A stretch of DNA of 60,532 nt from Burkholderia sp. Leaf177 (GTDB lineage Bacteria > Pseudomonadota > Gammaproteobacteria > Burkholderiales > Burkholderiaceae): assembly GCF_001424345.1 (NCBI RefSeq), contig NZ_LMPF01000009.1, positions 43,002-103,533 on the forward strand. The letters are read 5' to 3'. The first letter of the stretch is position 1, and every line of letters begins with the position of its first letter. The notes beneath the pieces were generated by a model. That model was not told the origin of the DNA. It was given only the letters and a program-made list of their open reading frames with translations, and searched no databases. Made by a program: the position numbers and the translations under genes. Positions 19,392 through 29,809 of this stretch are shown piece after piece.

Positions 19392-19649
19392 ATGCCAACG
19401 ATCACCGTCAACATGCATGAAGCCAAGACCAACCTCTCGCGGCTGGTCGAAAAGGCGGCGCAAGGCGAATCCGTCGTAATTGCCAAAGCCGGCAAGCCGA
19501 TGGTGCGAATCGTTGCCATAGACGCGCCGCCGCCATCAAAAAAGAAACGGATTGGATTCCTCGCCGGCCAGGTGACTGTGCCCGATGCGCACGTGTTCAA
19601 CGACCTGGGCAGCGACGAAATCGCCGCAATGTTTGGCGGTAACGAATGA
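19392..19649 (+). CDS. Phd/YefM-family antitoxin
   Basis: An 85-residue antitoxin. The N-terminal half, with the segment NMHEAKTNLSRLVEKAAQGE and then SVVIAKAGKPMVRIV, is the Phd/YefM DNA-binding and dimerisation fold. The C-terminal tail (GFLAGQVTVPDAHVFNDL and on) is the part expected to wrap round and block the toxin. Its stop overlaps the toxin start by four bases (ATGA), the usual translational coupling. The pair sits between the core genes recN and glnE, so it is probably an accessory insertion. No strong ribosome site precedes ATG 19392. Confidence 0.88.
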   Translation: MPTITVNMHEAKTNLSRLVEKAAQGESVVIAKAGKPMVRIVAIDAPPPSKKKRIGFLAGQVTVPDAHVFNDLGSDEIAAMFGGNE

Positions 19650-20056
19650 AGTTGTTGCTCGACACGCATTTGCTGTTGTGGACTGCGGTTGCAAACGCGG
19701 ATGTTCGCTCGGTTGGCTCGTTATCCGATGAAGCGCGCGGGCTTATCGAGGATGAGGAAAACGAACTATTGTTCAGCGCGGCGAGCGTCTGGGAAGTAGC
19801 GATCAAGAACGGGCTCGGCAGACCCGACTTCAAAGTCGATCCTCACTTGTTTCGGCGAGCACTGCTGGACAATGGATATATCGAGCTGGTGATCAGCAGC
19901 GCTCACACCGCGGCCGTAGCCAACCTGCCCGACCATCACAAAGACCCTTTCGACCGGCTGCTGATTGCACAGGCCACGGTCGAGGGCATCACCTTGCTGA
20001 CCAACGACGAAACGGTTGCCGAGTACAAAGCAAGCCCGATTCGCCTGGTCAAGTAA
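19646..20056 (+). CDS. PIN-domain toxin (VapC-like ribonuclease)
   Basis: A 136-residue PIN-domain protein, expected to be a Mg2+-dependent endoribonuclease held inactive by the upstream antitoxin. The acidic active site is complete: Asp6 in LLLDTHLLLW, the Glu in SVWEVAIK, the Asp in HKDPFDRLLIAQA and the Asp in LLTNDETVAEY. The first two motifs are those of the VapC subgroup usually paired with Phd-type antitoxins. The coding frame is intact. It ends 7 bases from the 3' end of the convergent glnE. The RNA target cannot be told from sequence. Confidence 0.88.
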   Translation: MKLLLDTHLLLWTAVANADVRSVGSLSDEARGLIEDEENELLFSAASVWEVAIKNGLGRPDFKVDPHLFRRALLDNGYIELVISSAHTAAVANLPDHHKDPFDRLLIAQATVEGITLLTNDETVAEYKASPIRLVK

Positions 20057-20062
20057 AAGCCG

Positions 20063-22849
20063 CTACCTAAACACCCGCCTCCAAAGCCCGCTTACCGCCT
20101 CCCGCTCTGCCGCCACCACATCCGCCTCGACTCGCGCCTTTTCCATTCCATCGAGCCGCAGCGTGTGCTGCAACTTCCGGTATCGCCGATAAGCCGCCGC
20201 CACCGTTTCCGCTTCCTCGGCGCTCATCAACCCGAACCTGGCGGCGTGCCCAAGAAGCGAAATATTGCCAAGGTTGCGCACAAACTCGCCGTCCTCGCGC
20301 GAGTGCAGCAACACCCAGAACTGGACGATGAACTCGATATCCACCATACCGCCGCGATCGTGCTTCAGGTCGAAGAGCTTGCTTTTGTTCGGATGGCCGG
20401 CGTACACGCGCTCGCGCATCGCGACGATCTCTTGAGCAAGCGCTTCGGAATCGCGCGGCATGGTCAGGACCTTGGCCCGGATCTCTTCGAAGTGCGCGCC
20501 GATCTCGGCATCGCCAGCGCAAAAACGCGCGCGCGATAACGCCTGATGCTCCCAGACCCAGGCCGTATTGGCGGCATCGCCCTCACGGATCTGGTAGCGC
20601 CGGAACGACTCCAGGCTCGTCACCAGCAAACCAGATTCGCCGTTTGGACGCAGGCGCAAATCGACGTCGAATAACGTGCCCGCGCCCGTAGCCGTGGTGA
20701 GCCACGTGACGAGGCGACGCGCGAACATGGCGTAGATGTCGCTGGCGGAATCGTCGGGATCGTCGTGCAGGAAGATCAGGTCGAGGTCCGACGCATAGCC
20801 CAGTTCCTTGCCGCCGAGCTTGCCGTAAGCGATCACCGAAAAACGCGGCACCTCGCGATGACGCTTCGGGAACTGCGACCAGACGGTTTCGATGGTGACA
20901 TCGAGCACGGCATCGGCCAACGCGGAAAGCAGGTCGCTCACGTGCTCGACCGTGATCTTGCCGCTCAGATCGATCAGCAAAATCCGGAACACTTCGGCCT
21001 GATGCGCGTGCCGCAGCAAGTCCATTTGCTGTTCGGCGCCATCGGCGGCGGCCATCTGCGCACGCAAGGCCGCGCGGAATTCCTGCCAGTCGAACGGGCT
21101 GGAAATGACTTCGTCGTCGAGCAGTTCGTCGAGAAGCTGCGGGTGACGGATCAAATAACCCGCCGCCCAGCGCGATGCACCCAGCACAGCCAACACACGT
21201 TCCAGCGCCGCGGGATATTCGGTCAGGAGCGCGAGGTACGCGCCGCGCCGGCTGACCGCTTCGAGCAGGTCGAACAGCCGCGCGATGGTGTCGCCGCGCC
21301 GCTCGGGCGGCTGCGCTTTCTGCGCGGCTTCGAGCGCGCGCTGGGCAATGATGTCGAAGCGTTCGCGGCTGCGGGCCGGCAAACCTTCGTATCGCGTCGA
21401 TGTCCACACGGCGCGCAAACGCGAAAGCACGGCGGGGGCATCGGTGAAACCGAGTTCGGTGACGTGCTCGATCAGTTCCTTTTCAGCGCTTTCGTCGGTG
21501 AGCGCGCTGCTCCAGACCCACGACGCGGCTGAATCCTCCGCCACGCCGCAGCCGCCGTCGCCGTTCACCTTGTCGGCAAAAATCTGGTCGAACTGATGCT
21601 CGACGCGTGCCCGATGCGCCTCCAGCGCGTCTTTGAGCGTGGCGTAATCGGCGTAACCCATGGCGCTCGCGAGCGCCGCGCGGTCCTCGGGCGAGACCGG
21701 CATGGCGTGGGTTTGTGCATCGTTTCTATATTGCAGACGATGTTCGAGCTTGCGCAGAAACAGATACGCCTCGCAGAGTTCTGCGCAAACTGTCGGCGAT
21801 ATCAGTCCGTACGCCGTAGCTTTTTGCAGCACCGACAAGGTCGGACGAATGCGCAGATCGGCAATCTGACCGCCTCGCATCAGCTGGAAAACTTGCGCGC
21901 TGAACTCGATCTCGCGAATGCCGCCGCGGCCGAGCTTGATGTCGTCGGCTTTATCGGGGCGCATGGATGCACGCCGTTGCGCTTCCTGGCGGATCTGCAC
22001 ATGCAGCCCGCGAATGGCGTCGATCACGCCGTAATCCAGATACCGCCTGTAGATGAACGGCATGGCAAGCGCATCAAGCTGCGCTGCAAGACGCTGCGCG
22101 GATTCGCTCGCCGCCTCGGAAACCAGCCGCCCCTTGATCCACGCATACCGTTCCCACTCGCGGCCCTGCACGTAAAAATACTCTTCGAGCATGCCGAGCC
22201 CGCAGGCGAGCGGCCCGGCGTCGCCGTTCGGACGCAAACGCATATCGACACGAAAAACGTAACCGTCCTCCGTCACCTCGGCGAGCGCGCCAATCAGCTT
22301 GCGCCCGAGCCGCGTGAAATATTCCTGCGTCGATAAACCCGCTCGTTGCCCGCCCGCGGTCTCGCCATCGTCTTCATAAACGAAGATCAGATCGATATCC
22401 GAGGACACGTTCAACTCGCGCCCGCCGAGTTTTCCCATGCCCACCACGCCGAGTGTCAGGCGCTGTCCGTCCGCGCCGCGCGGCTCGCCAAACGTGGTTT
22501 CCAGATCCGCCGATAACACCGCCAGTGCGCGCTGGATGGTCAGCTCGGCGAGATCGGTCATGGCGCCGGTGACTTCGGCAACATCGGCGAGACCAGCCAG
22601 ATCACGCTCCATCACCGTGCAGAAAACTTCCCCGCGAAGCTTGCGCAACGCGGTCTTGAGCTTCGCTTCGTCGAAGCGGGCGCCGCTCGCGCACGTCTCG
22701 CACAACGCGTCCAGCCGCTCTTCTATCCACGCCCGGCGAACCGGCGCCTTCGACCATAACGCCACTTGCGCCGGCAGTTCAGGACGCGCGGCGTACAGGC
22801 GCGCCGCGTAGTTGGAGGCGCTGGAACTCAGCAAGGAAGCATCAGTCAT
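20063..22849 (-). CDS. glnE: Bifunctional glutamine synthetase adenylyltransferase / adenylyl-removing enzyme
   Basis: Adds and removes AMP on glutamine synthetase according to nitrogen status signalled by PII. The 928-residue protein contains two nucleotidyltransferase domains: the de-adenylylating one with GKLGGRELNVSSDIDLIFVY and the adenylylating one with GKLGGKELGYASDLDLIFLH, each with the D-x-D metal site. The HDRGGMVDIEFIVQF segment is a further family block. ATG 22849 gives MTDASLLSS; the frame is open 38 codons further upstream, but those codons lie in the gap shared with the divergent yhdP-like gene. Both catalytic centres look intact. Confidence 0.95.
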   Translation of the reverse strand: MTDASLLSSSASNYAARLYAARPELPAQVALWSKAPVRRAWIEERLDALCETCASGARFDEAKLKTALRKLRGEVFCTVMERDLAGLADVAEVTGAMTDLAELTIQRALAVLSADLETTFGEPRGADGQRLTLGVVGMGKLGGRELNVSSDIDLIFVYEDDGETAGGQRAGLSTQEYFTRLGRKLIGALAEVTEDGYVFRVDMRLRPNGDAGPLACGLGMLEEYFYVQGREWERYAWIKGRLVSEAASESAQRLAAQLDALAMPFIYRRYLDYGVIDAIRGLHVQIRQEAQRRASMRPDKADDIKLGRGGIREIEFSAQVFQLMRGGQIADLRIRPTLSVLQKATAYGLISPTVCAELCEAYLFLRKLEHRLQYRNDAQTHAMPVSPEDRAALASAMGYADYATLKDALEAHRARVEHQFDQIFADKVNGDGGCGVAEDSAASWVWSSALTDESAEKELIEHVTELGFTDAPAVLSRLRAVWTSTRYEGLPARSRERFDIIAQRALEAAQKAQPPERRGDTIARLFDLLEAVSRRGAYLALLTEYPAALERVLAVLGASRWAAGYLIRHPQLLDELLDDEVISSPFDWQEFRAALRAQMAAADGAEQQMDLLRHAHQAEVFRILLIDLSGKITVEHVSDLLSALADAVLDVTIETVWSQFPKRHREVPRFSVIAYGKLGGKELGYASDLDLIFLHDDPDDSASDIYAMFARRLVTWLTTATGAGTLFDVDLRLRPNGESGLLVTSLESFRRYQIREGDAANTAWVWEHQALSRARFCAGDAEIGAHFEEIRAKVLTMPRDSEALAQEIVAMRERVYAGHPNKSKLFDLKHDRGGMVDIEFIVQFWVLLHSREDGEFVRNLGNISLLGHAARFGLMSAEEAETVAAAYRRYRKLQHTLRLDGMEKARVEADVVAAEREAVSGLWRRVFR

Positions 22850-23056
22850 GGAAAGTCGGGCTCGGTCATTGCTCTTGAAACTTGTCCGGCAGTCGCCGGG
22901 GCTTTGATAACACAGCGCGCGCACTTCGGGAAAGGTCCGTCTGGCGCGGCTTCGCGGCTGCATCGTAGCGTCTCCCCGCAGTTTTTTGCACTGCGCGCTG
23001 TGTTACATTTCAACGTCAAATCTCGAAAACCTACCATATCGCCGACCCGCCGCCGC

Positions 23057-26000
23057 ATGTCCGACCAAAAGGAATTTGCCGACCTGCCAGAAGCTGTACC
23101 AATGAAGCTTGGCGGTCGAGTCGAGCGCGTTTTGACGCGGGCGCTCAAAGTCCTTCTGGTGCTGGTCGCCGTGGTCTATTTCGGGGTCGCCGGCATTTAT
23201 CTGGTTCTGCGTTATGCCGTCCTGCCGCAAATAGATGCGTTCAGGCCGCGCATCGAGCAGATGGTATCGGCGAAGATTCACGCGCAACTGCGTCTCGGGC
23301 GGATCACCGCAAAATGGTCCGGGCTGCAACCTTCCTTCGATATAGACAATCTGCGCATCGACACCGCCGATGGTTCGCCCGGCCTGGCCGTGCCGCACGC
23401 GAGCGCAACGGTCGCGTGGCGTTCGCTGCTCGGGCCCATTCCGGTGCTCTCCAACCTGACGGTCGATGGCCCCGACGTCATCATCGCGCGCAATAACGAC
23501 GGCACGATCAGCGTGGCCGGCGTGCCGATTCCTACGAAACGCACCGGCAACAACACGTTCATGACCTGGCTTTTGAGCCAGCAAGCCATCGTGCTGCGCG
23601 ACGGCACGCTGCGATGGCGCGACGCGCAGCGCGGCGCACCGGAACTCGCGCTGAAACGCATCAAGCTGGCGATTCTCACCGACGGCAACCATCATCGCCT
23701 GGCGCTTCAAGCGCCGCCGGACGGCGACGTGCTGCACGGTCCGCTCGATTTCCGCGCGGATTTCAGCCATACGCGTTTCAGCACTGCGGGCCGTCCGGAG
23801 AACTGGACGGGCGATGCGTATTTATCGACGGGACCGGTCGATCTGCCCATGCTCGCGCGCTACGTGAAGATGCCGTTTGCAACCTACAGCGGCCGCTTCG
23901 ATAACCGCATCTGGCTCGACTTCGCCAACGGCAAATTGAAGACGGCGGGCGGCGAACTGACCGGCTCCGAGATCGCGTTGCGTGTTCGTCCGACTCAGCC
24001 GCGGCTCGACATGCCAATCGCGAAATTCAACTGGGATCTCGGGCTCGAGGATCACGAATACACGTTGCATCTCGCCAATCTGCAGGCTGAACTCGGCCAG
24101 AAACCCATGTCCGATGGCACACCGGTTTCACGGCTTCTCGCCATGCACACGCTTACCGGCAAGTACCGCGCGGCGACGGTGAACGCGGGCCAGAAATTCG
24201 GTGTGTCGGGCGACTTCGTGGACCTTGGCATTCTCGGCGAATTTATGCGTGCGCTGCCGCTGCCGGCGAAGGTCCAGAACGACCTGATCCGCTTCGATCC
24301 GCGTGGACAGATCGCCAACTACACGCTGGAAACCGAGCGTCCGCCGCCCACGACGCCCGCACAAGCGCAGGCGCAGCGCGAACAAGGCACGGAAGCGCCC
24401 ACCCGATACACCGTCAAGGGCGACCTGCACGGCGTGAGCGTGTTGGCGCAGGAACCGCCGCCGGGACTCACGGCGAACAACCATCCGCGCGCCGGGATTC
24501 CGGGCGTTGAAAACCTGTGGGGAACGATCGACGCGGATCAGGATCACGGCAGCGCGGTCATCGATACAAAAAATACCGCCATCACGCTTCCCGGCGTTTT
24601 CGATAACCCGCGCCTCGTGCTCGATCAGATCGATGGCCGCGTGACCTGGACCGTCGCCGCAGCGCCCGGCAAGCCGCACAAGGCGATCACGGCGCACGTC
24701 GACAATCTGCACATAAAAAACGCGGATGCCGAAGCGCGCGCGACGGCCGATTACAAGAACGCCGGCGAAGGACGCGGATCGCTCGACCTGAAGGCGACGG
24801 CCGAATATCTGAAGGTGACGAGCCTCACCAACTACTTGCCGACCAGCATCAGCGAGAAGTTGCGGGTTTATCTCGGTCACGCTTTGCAGGCGGGCGTATC
24901 GCGCAATGGCACCATCGAAATTCACGGCGACCTGACGAAATTTCCCTACTCCCGTTTCCCCGATGCCGGCCAGTTCCGAATAGTCGCGCCGTTCAGCGGC
25001 GGCAAGTTCGAGCCAACGCCCTATCCGCCGAAGACAATGGCGAACGGCACGCCGAATCAATGGCCGGCATTTGACGGTATCGACGGGACTTTTCATCTGG
25101 CCGAAAACAAACTCGGCTTCGATATCACGCGCGGCCACTACCTCGGCGTGGGCGTGCGCAAGACGACGGGACGCATCGAGGATCTGGGAAATCGGGAATC
25201 GAAATTGATCATCGATGCCGACGCGCACGGCCCGATCACCGACATGCTGCGCTACGTGGAAGACAGTTCGCTCGGTTCGCTCTCGCAACATGTCGCGACG
25301 AAGATCCGCGCGACCGGCAACGCCACGCTCGCGCTGCAATTGCTGATTCCGCGCGTCGCGCCGCCACCGGGTCAGCGGCAACGCGTGGGTTACAAGGGAT
25401 CGCTCACATTCGCCGGAAACGATCTGGAATACGAGGCGTTTCCGCCGTTATCGAACTTGAAAGGGCGCGCGAGTTTCGGCGAAAAAACGGCATCGCTCGA
25501 TGGCATCACGGGCAAGTTCCTAGGCGGCGACGTGCGCGGCACGGGCGGCGTGAAACCCGACGGCAGCTACGCTTTCGATGTCACCGGCCGCATCGGCGCG
25601 GACGCTGCGCAAAGCCTCAATCTGCGTAATCAGGCGCAGACAACGGCGCTTCTCAAACATCTCAGCGGCACCGCGCCGTACGACCTGCGCGTGCGCGGCG
25701 TGAAAAACGCGTTGCCGCGCGTGGAAGCCAATTCCGACCTGACCGGGCTCGGCCTCGACTTCCCGGCGCCGTTCAACAAGGCGCAAGGCACGCCGATGCC
25801 TTTCACATTCACCTTTGCGCCCGTCGCCGGATCGCAGATTGAACACGACGCCAAGCTCACGCTCGGGCCCGTCAACGCGCATTACCTGCTCAAGCGCGAG
25901 GGCAAGGCGACGCCGGTCGTGGAGCGCGGCGCGATCGGTGTGAACAAGCCTGCGGATCTTCCCGCCGATGGCGTGACGGCAGCCGTCGATCTGGATGAAC

Positions 26001-27289
26001 TCGATGCCGACGCCTGGCGCAAGACCATCGCGGATCTGGGTCCAATGCCCGCGCCGCAACCTGTTCGACTCCCCGACGGAAAGCCGCCCTCAGCGGTGGC
26101 GAAACAGTTCATCCCCAATCGCGTCGCTTTGCACTTCACCACGCTCAAGCTGCTCGCGCGGCGCTGGGAAAACGTCGCCATCGGTGCCACGCGCGGCAGT
26201 GGCGCCGATGACCGGCAGTGGCAGGCGAACATCGCGTCGAACCAGGTTTCGGGTTACGTGGAATGGATGCCGGGCGCGACCAAGGAAAGCCCCGGTGCGT
26301 TGCAAGCGCGCTTCGCCAAGGTCGTGATTCCGAACAAGACGGAAAACGACATGGTCGGGCAAATGATCCGCAAGCCGCCGCCGAGCAACATGCCGTCTAT
26401 CGATTTGATCGTGAATGAACTCGTGGTGCGCGAACGCACGCTTGGGCGGCTGGAAGTCAACGCGCGAAACGGCGTGGAAGACGGCGTGCCGGTCTGGCAT
26501 CTCGACAAGCTCGACCTGACGAACCCCGACGCGAAGCTCTCCGCCACGGCCAACTGGCGGAGCATTCCCGGCGCAGGCGGATCGCACGCGGAAACCAGTT
26601 CCGACGATGACACCCCGCGCCGCACGGCCGTCGATTTCAAGCTGGATATTCTCGATGCCGGCGCGCTCGTTGAACGCATGGGTTTGCCGCAGACGGTGAA
26701 GAACGGCAAGGGCACGGTGACGGGCCAGCTCGGCTGGGACGGCAGCCCGGCCGCGATCGACATGCCCACGCTCAACGGCCGTGTCGCCGTCGATTTCGAG
26801 CACGGCCAGATCCTGAAGGTCAAAAACGCGGCAGCGGCCAAATGGCTCGGCGTGTTCAGCCTGCAAAGCCTCGCGCACTTCCTGACGCTGAATTTCCAGG
26901 ATGTCGTTGGCAAGGGGTTGCCGTTCGAGAAGATCACCGGCACCGCGACGGCCGAGGATGGCATTGCACGGACGAACGACTTCAAGATGGTGACGGCGCC
27001 AGCGCGCGTCGAGCTGACAGGTCTGGTGGATCTGCCTAAGCAAACGCAGGATCTGCACGCGAAAGTTATTCCGACCATCAGCGCAGGCGCCGTGGCGATT
27101 GGCGCGGCCGTGATCAATCCGCTGCTCGGACTCGCCACGCTGGCCGGCGATCTGGTGCTGTCGAAATCGATTGGCAAGGCGTTCACCATCGACTATTCCA
27201 TTACCGGCCCGTGGTCGAAACCCGTCATTCAGCGGCTCAAAGGCGATCAGGGTAAGATCGAAACTCCCGCTGCGGCCGTGGCCAATTGA
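23057..27289 (+). CDS. YhdP-family AsmA-like envelope protein, 1410 residues
   Basis: A very large inner-membrane protein with one N-terminal membrane helix (about 29-51) and a long periplasmic body of repeating beta-rich AsmA/DUF3971-type segments. In E. coli, YhdP and its relatives TamB and YdbH form bridges that move phospholipid to the outer membrane, and the same role is likely here. The C-terminus has the AsmA-like AIDMPTLNGRVAVDFEHGQIL and the hydrophobic TISAGAVAIGAAVINPLLGLATL. ATG 23057 was chosen because it yields a short cytoplasmic tail before the helix; the upstream open frame overlaps glnE. Length is close to the usual 1270-1400. Confidence 0.9.
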   Translation: MSDQKEFADLPEAVPMKLGGRVERVLTRALKVLLVLVAVVYFGVAGIYLVLRYAVLPQIDAFRPRIEQMVSAKIHAQLRLGRITAKWSGLQPSFDIDNLRIDTADGSPGLAVPHASATVAWRSLLGPIPVLSNLTVDGPDVIIARNNDGTISVAGVPIPTKRTGNNTFMTWLLSQQAIVLRDGTLRWRDAQRGAPELALKRIKLAILTDGNHHRLALQAPPDGDVLHGPLDFRADFSHTRFSTAGRPENWTGDAYLSTGPVDLPMLARYVKMPFATYSGRFDNRIWLDFANGKLKTAGGELTGSEIALRVRPTQPRLDMPIAKFNWDLGLEDHEYTLHLANLQAELGQKPMSDGTPVSRLLAMHTLTGKYRAATVNAGQKFGVSGDFVDLGILGEFMRALPLPAKVQNDLIRFDPRGQIANYTLETERPPPTTPAQAQAQREQGTEAPTRYTVKGDLHGVSVLAQEPPPGLTANNHPRAGIPGVENLWGTIDADQDHGSAVIDTKNTAITLPGVFDNPRLVLDQIDGRVTWTVAAAPGKPHKAITAHVDNLHIKNADAEARATADYKNAGEGRGSLDLKATAEYLKVTSLTNYLPTSISEKLRVYLGHALQAGVSRNGTIEIHGDLTKFPYSRFPDAGQFRIVAPFSGGKFEPTPYPPKTMANGTPNQWPAFDGIDGTFHLAENKLGFDITRGHYLGVGVRKTTGRIEDLGNRESKLIIDADAHGPITDMLRYVEDSSLGSLSQHVATKIRATGNATLALQLLIPRVAPPPGQRQRVGYKGSLTFAGNDLEYEAFPPLSNLKGRASFGEKTASLDGITGKFLGGDVRGTGGVKPDGSYAFDVTGRIGADAAQSLNLRNQAQTTALLKHLSGTAPYDLRVRGVKNALPRVEANSDLTGLGLDFPAPFNKAQGTPMPFTFTFAPVAGSQIEHDAKLTLGPVNAHYLLKREGKATPVVERGAIGVNKPADLPADGVTAAVDLDELDADAWRKTIADLGPMPAPQPVRLPDGKPPSAVAKQFIPNRVALHFTTLKLLARRWENVAIGATRGSGADDRQWQANIASNQVSGYVEWMPGATKESPGALQARFAKVVIPNKTENDMVGQMIRKPPPSNMPSIDLIVNELVVRERTLGRLEVNARNGVEDGVPVWHLDKLDLTNPDAKLSATANWRSIPGAGGSHAETSSDDDTPRRTAVDFKLDILDAGALVERMGLPQTVKNGKGTVTGQLGWDGSPAAIDMPTLNGRVAVDFEHGQILKVKNAAAAKWLGVFSLQSLAHFLTLNFQDVVGKGLPFEKITGTATAEDGIARTNDFKMVTAPARVELTGLVDLPKQTQDLHAKVIPTISAGAVAIGAAVINPLLGLATLAGDLVLSKSIGKAFTIDYSITGPWSKPVIQRLKGDQGKIETPAAAVAN

Positions 27290-27375
27290 GCGGCGCATTA
27301 CGCTATTTTTACAGCGCTCTTTGCTGGTGTTGACGGCGAATCGATCGTTTATCGTGCCCTTTTTCGAAGGCTGAC

Positions 27376-28197
27376 ATGAGCGAAAGCAATCCCGGGAATT
27401 TCCGCGTCGCCGCGCTGCAAATGGTCAGCGCGCCCGATCGCGACCGTAATATCGCTGAAGCTGGCCGGCTGATTGCCGAGGCGGCGCGCGACGGCGCGCA
27501 ACTCGTGCTGCTGCCGGAATACTTCTGTTTCATGGGTTTCAAGGACACCGACAAACTTGCTATACGCGAGACGCCCGGGAATGGGCCGATCCAGCAGTTT
27601 TTATCGGACGCGGCGCGGGAACATCGGGCCTGGATCATCGGCGGAACGTTGCCGCTGGAGTCGCCTGAAGCGTCGCGGGTTCTGAACACCACGCTCGTCT
27701 TCGATCCCACTGGCAAGCAGGTCGCGCGCTACGACAAGATTCATCTGTTCAACTTCGAAAAAGGCACGGAATCCTTCGATGAAGCCCGCACCATCTGCCC
27801 GGGCAGCGAAGTGCGTACGTTTGAAGCGCCATTCGGACGGGTCGGTTTGTCCGTTTGCTACGACCTGCGGTTTCCCGAGCTATACCGAAAGATGGGCGAC
27901 TGCGCGTTGATGGTCGTGCCTTCCGCGTTCACCTACACGACTGGCGAAGCCCATTGGGAAACCCTTCTCAAGGCGCGCGCGGTCGAAAACCAGTGCTACG
28001 TGCTCGCCGCCGCGCAAGGCGGAAAACACGAGAACGGCCGCCGGACATGGGGCCACAGCATGTTGATCGACCCTTGGGGCGAGATCGTGGCCGTGGTGAA
28101 AGAGGGCCCGGGCGTGGCGGCTGGAAATATCGACAAGGCACGCATCGCGTCTGTCCGGCAAAGCTTGCCGGCGTTTAGGCATCGCGTGCTGGGTTAG
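27376..28197 (+). CDS. Carbon-nitrogen hydrolase (Nit1/deaminated glutathione amidase-like)
   Basis: A 273-residue nitrilase-superfamily amidase. The catalytic triad is visible: Glu48 in LLPEYF, Lys121 in RYDKIHLF and Cys161 in LSVCYDLRFPELYR, with HSMLIDPWGEIVA near the end. The CYDLRFPELYR pattern belongs to the Nit1/YbeM group, several of which hydrolyse deaminated glutathione as a metabolite-repair step. It starts 86 bases after the YhdP-like gene and precedes tldD, an arrangement I recall in other Burkholderiaceae. The exact substrate is inference; the family is firm. Confidence 0.9.
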   Translation: MSESNPGNFRVAALQMVSAPDRDRNIAEAGRLIAEAARDGAQLVLLPEYFCFMGFKDTDKLAIRETPGNGPIQQFLSDAAREHRAWIIGGTLPLESPEASRVLNTTLVFDPTGKQVARYDKIHLFNFEKGTESFDEARTICPGSEVRTFEAPFGRVGLSVCYDLRFPELYRKMGDCALMVVPSAFTYTTGEAHWETLLKARAVENQCYVLAAAQGGKHENGRRTWGHSMLIDPWGEIVAVVKEGPGVAAGNIDKARIASVRQSLPAFRHRVLG

Positions 28198-28333
28198 CCG
28201 GCTTCAGCATTTAGGCTAGCTTGTTTGGTTGGCTTGTTTTTTTCGGAGTACCCCTCCATTTGGCCAGGGTGTGGCATAAATGCTCCGACGTTAGAATGCT
28301 TTTAATCCCTACAGACTTCGCCACAGGCACCGA

Positions 28334-29800
28334 ATGAACATCATCGAACCCGGCATCCGAAATCTCGCCACCGCGAAAGAGATTCTGCTGACGCCTTACG
28401 GCCTCGACGAATCCACGATTACGCGCACGCTGGCGGAGATTTTCACGCACCGCGTCGACTACGCGGATCTCTACTTCCAGTCCACGCGCAGCGAGGCGTG
28501 GAGCCTGGAGGAAGGCATCGTCAAATCCGGCAGTTTTAGCATCGACCAGGGCGTGGGCGTTCGCGCCGTCTCGGGCGATCGGACGGCATTCGCGTATTCA
28601 GACGATTTATCGCCCGATTCGATTCGCCAGGCGGCAATCGCCACGCGCGCAATCGCCAAGGCCGGTGGCGGCAAGCACAAGATCAAATCGGCGAGTTCGC
28701 TGACCGGCGTGTTCGGGCGCGATCTTTATTTGCCGTCCGATCCGCTTTCATCACTCGATGCCACCGCCAAGGTGAAATTGCTCGAACGCGTCGAGCAGAT
28801 GGCGCGCGGCCGCGATCCGCGGATCGTCCAGGTCATGGCGGGTCTGGCCGGCGAATACGACGTCGTGCTCGTCGCGCGCAGTGACGGCGCGCTGGCCGCC
28901 GACATCCGGCCGCTGGTGCGTGTCTCCGTGACCGTGATTGCCGAGAAGGACGGACGCCGCGAGATTGGTAGCGGCGGCGGCGGCGGACGTTACGACTACG
29001 CCTATTTCACCGACGAAATCCTGTCCACTTATGTCGATCAGGCCGTGCACGCGGCCCTGGTCAATCTCGATGCACGTCCTGCGCCTGCCGGTGCAATGAC
29101 TGTCGTGCTTGGGCCGGGCTGGCCCGGCGTGCTGCTGCACGAAGCTATCGGCCACGGACTGGAAGGCGACTTCAACCGCAAGGGTTCGTCGGCGTTTGCG
29201 GGTCGTATTGGTGAACGCGTAGCGGCGAAAGGCGTCACGGTCGTCGATGACGGCACGCTGCCGAACCGCCGCGGATCGCTGAACATCGACGATGAAGGCA
29301 ATCCCACGCAGTGCACCACGCTGATCGAGGACGGCATTCTGAAGGGTTACATCCAGGATTCGCTGAACGCGCGCTTGATGAAAATGCCGGTGACGGGCAA
29401 CGCGCGGCGCGAATCCTACGCGGCGCTGCCAATGCCGCGCATGACGAACACGTACATGCTCAACGGCGACAAAGATCCGGGCGAGATCCTGGCATCGGTG
29501 AAAAACGGCTTGTATGCGGTTAATTTCGGCGGCGGTCAGGTCGATATCACCAACGGCAAGTTCGTGTTTTCCGCGTCGGAAGCGTACATGATCGAAAACG
29601 GCAAGATCACGTATCCGGTGAAGGGTGCAACGCTGATTGGCAGCGGCCCGGAATCGCTCAAGTACGTGACCATGATCGGCAACGACATGGCGCTCGACGG
29701 CGGCGTGGGCGTGTGCGGCAAGGAAGGCCAGAGCGTGCCGGTGGGCGTTGGCCAGCCGACGTTGCGCATCGAAAAGATGACAGTGGGCGGCACGGTTTAA
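28334..29800 (+). CDS. tldD: Metalloprotease TldD
   Basis: A 488-residue subunit of the TldD/TldE(PmbA) metalloprotease, which degrades unfolded peptides, matures microcin B17 in E. coli and affects the CcdA antitoxin. The catalytic subunit motif HEAIGHGLE is at 269-277, with the zinc-binding His269 and His273. The N-terminal domain has the VDYADLYFQ block and the C-terminus the GVGVCGKEGQSVPVGVGQP block. The partner pmbA is not in this window. A strong hairpin follows the stop and separates it from the DAHP synthase leader region. Confidence 0.95.
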   Translation: MNIIEPGIRNLATAKEILLTPYGLDESTITRTLAEIFTHRVDYADLYFQSTRSEAWSLEEGIVKSGSFSIDQGVGVRAVSGDRTAFAYSDDLSPDSIRQAAIATRAIAKAGGGKHKIKSASSLTGVFGRDLYLPSDPLSSLDATAKVKLLERVEQMARGRDPRIVQVMAGLAGEYDVVLVARSDGALAADIRPLVRVSVTVIAEKDGRREIGSGGGGGRYDYAYFTDEILSTYVDQAVHAALVNLDARPAPAGAMTVVLGPGWPGVLLHEAIGHGLEGDFNRKGSSAFAGRIGERVAAKGVTVVDDGTLPNRRGSLNIDDEGNPTQCTTLIEDGILKGYIQDSLNARLMKMPVTGNARRESYAALPMPRMTNTYMLNGDKDPGEILASVKNGLYAVNFGGGQVDITNGKFVFSASEAYMIENGKITYPVKGATLIGSGPESLKYVTMIGNDMALDGGVGVCGKEGQSVPVGVGQPTLRIEKMTVGGTV

Positions 29801-29809
29801 TCGCTTTTT

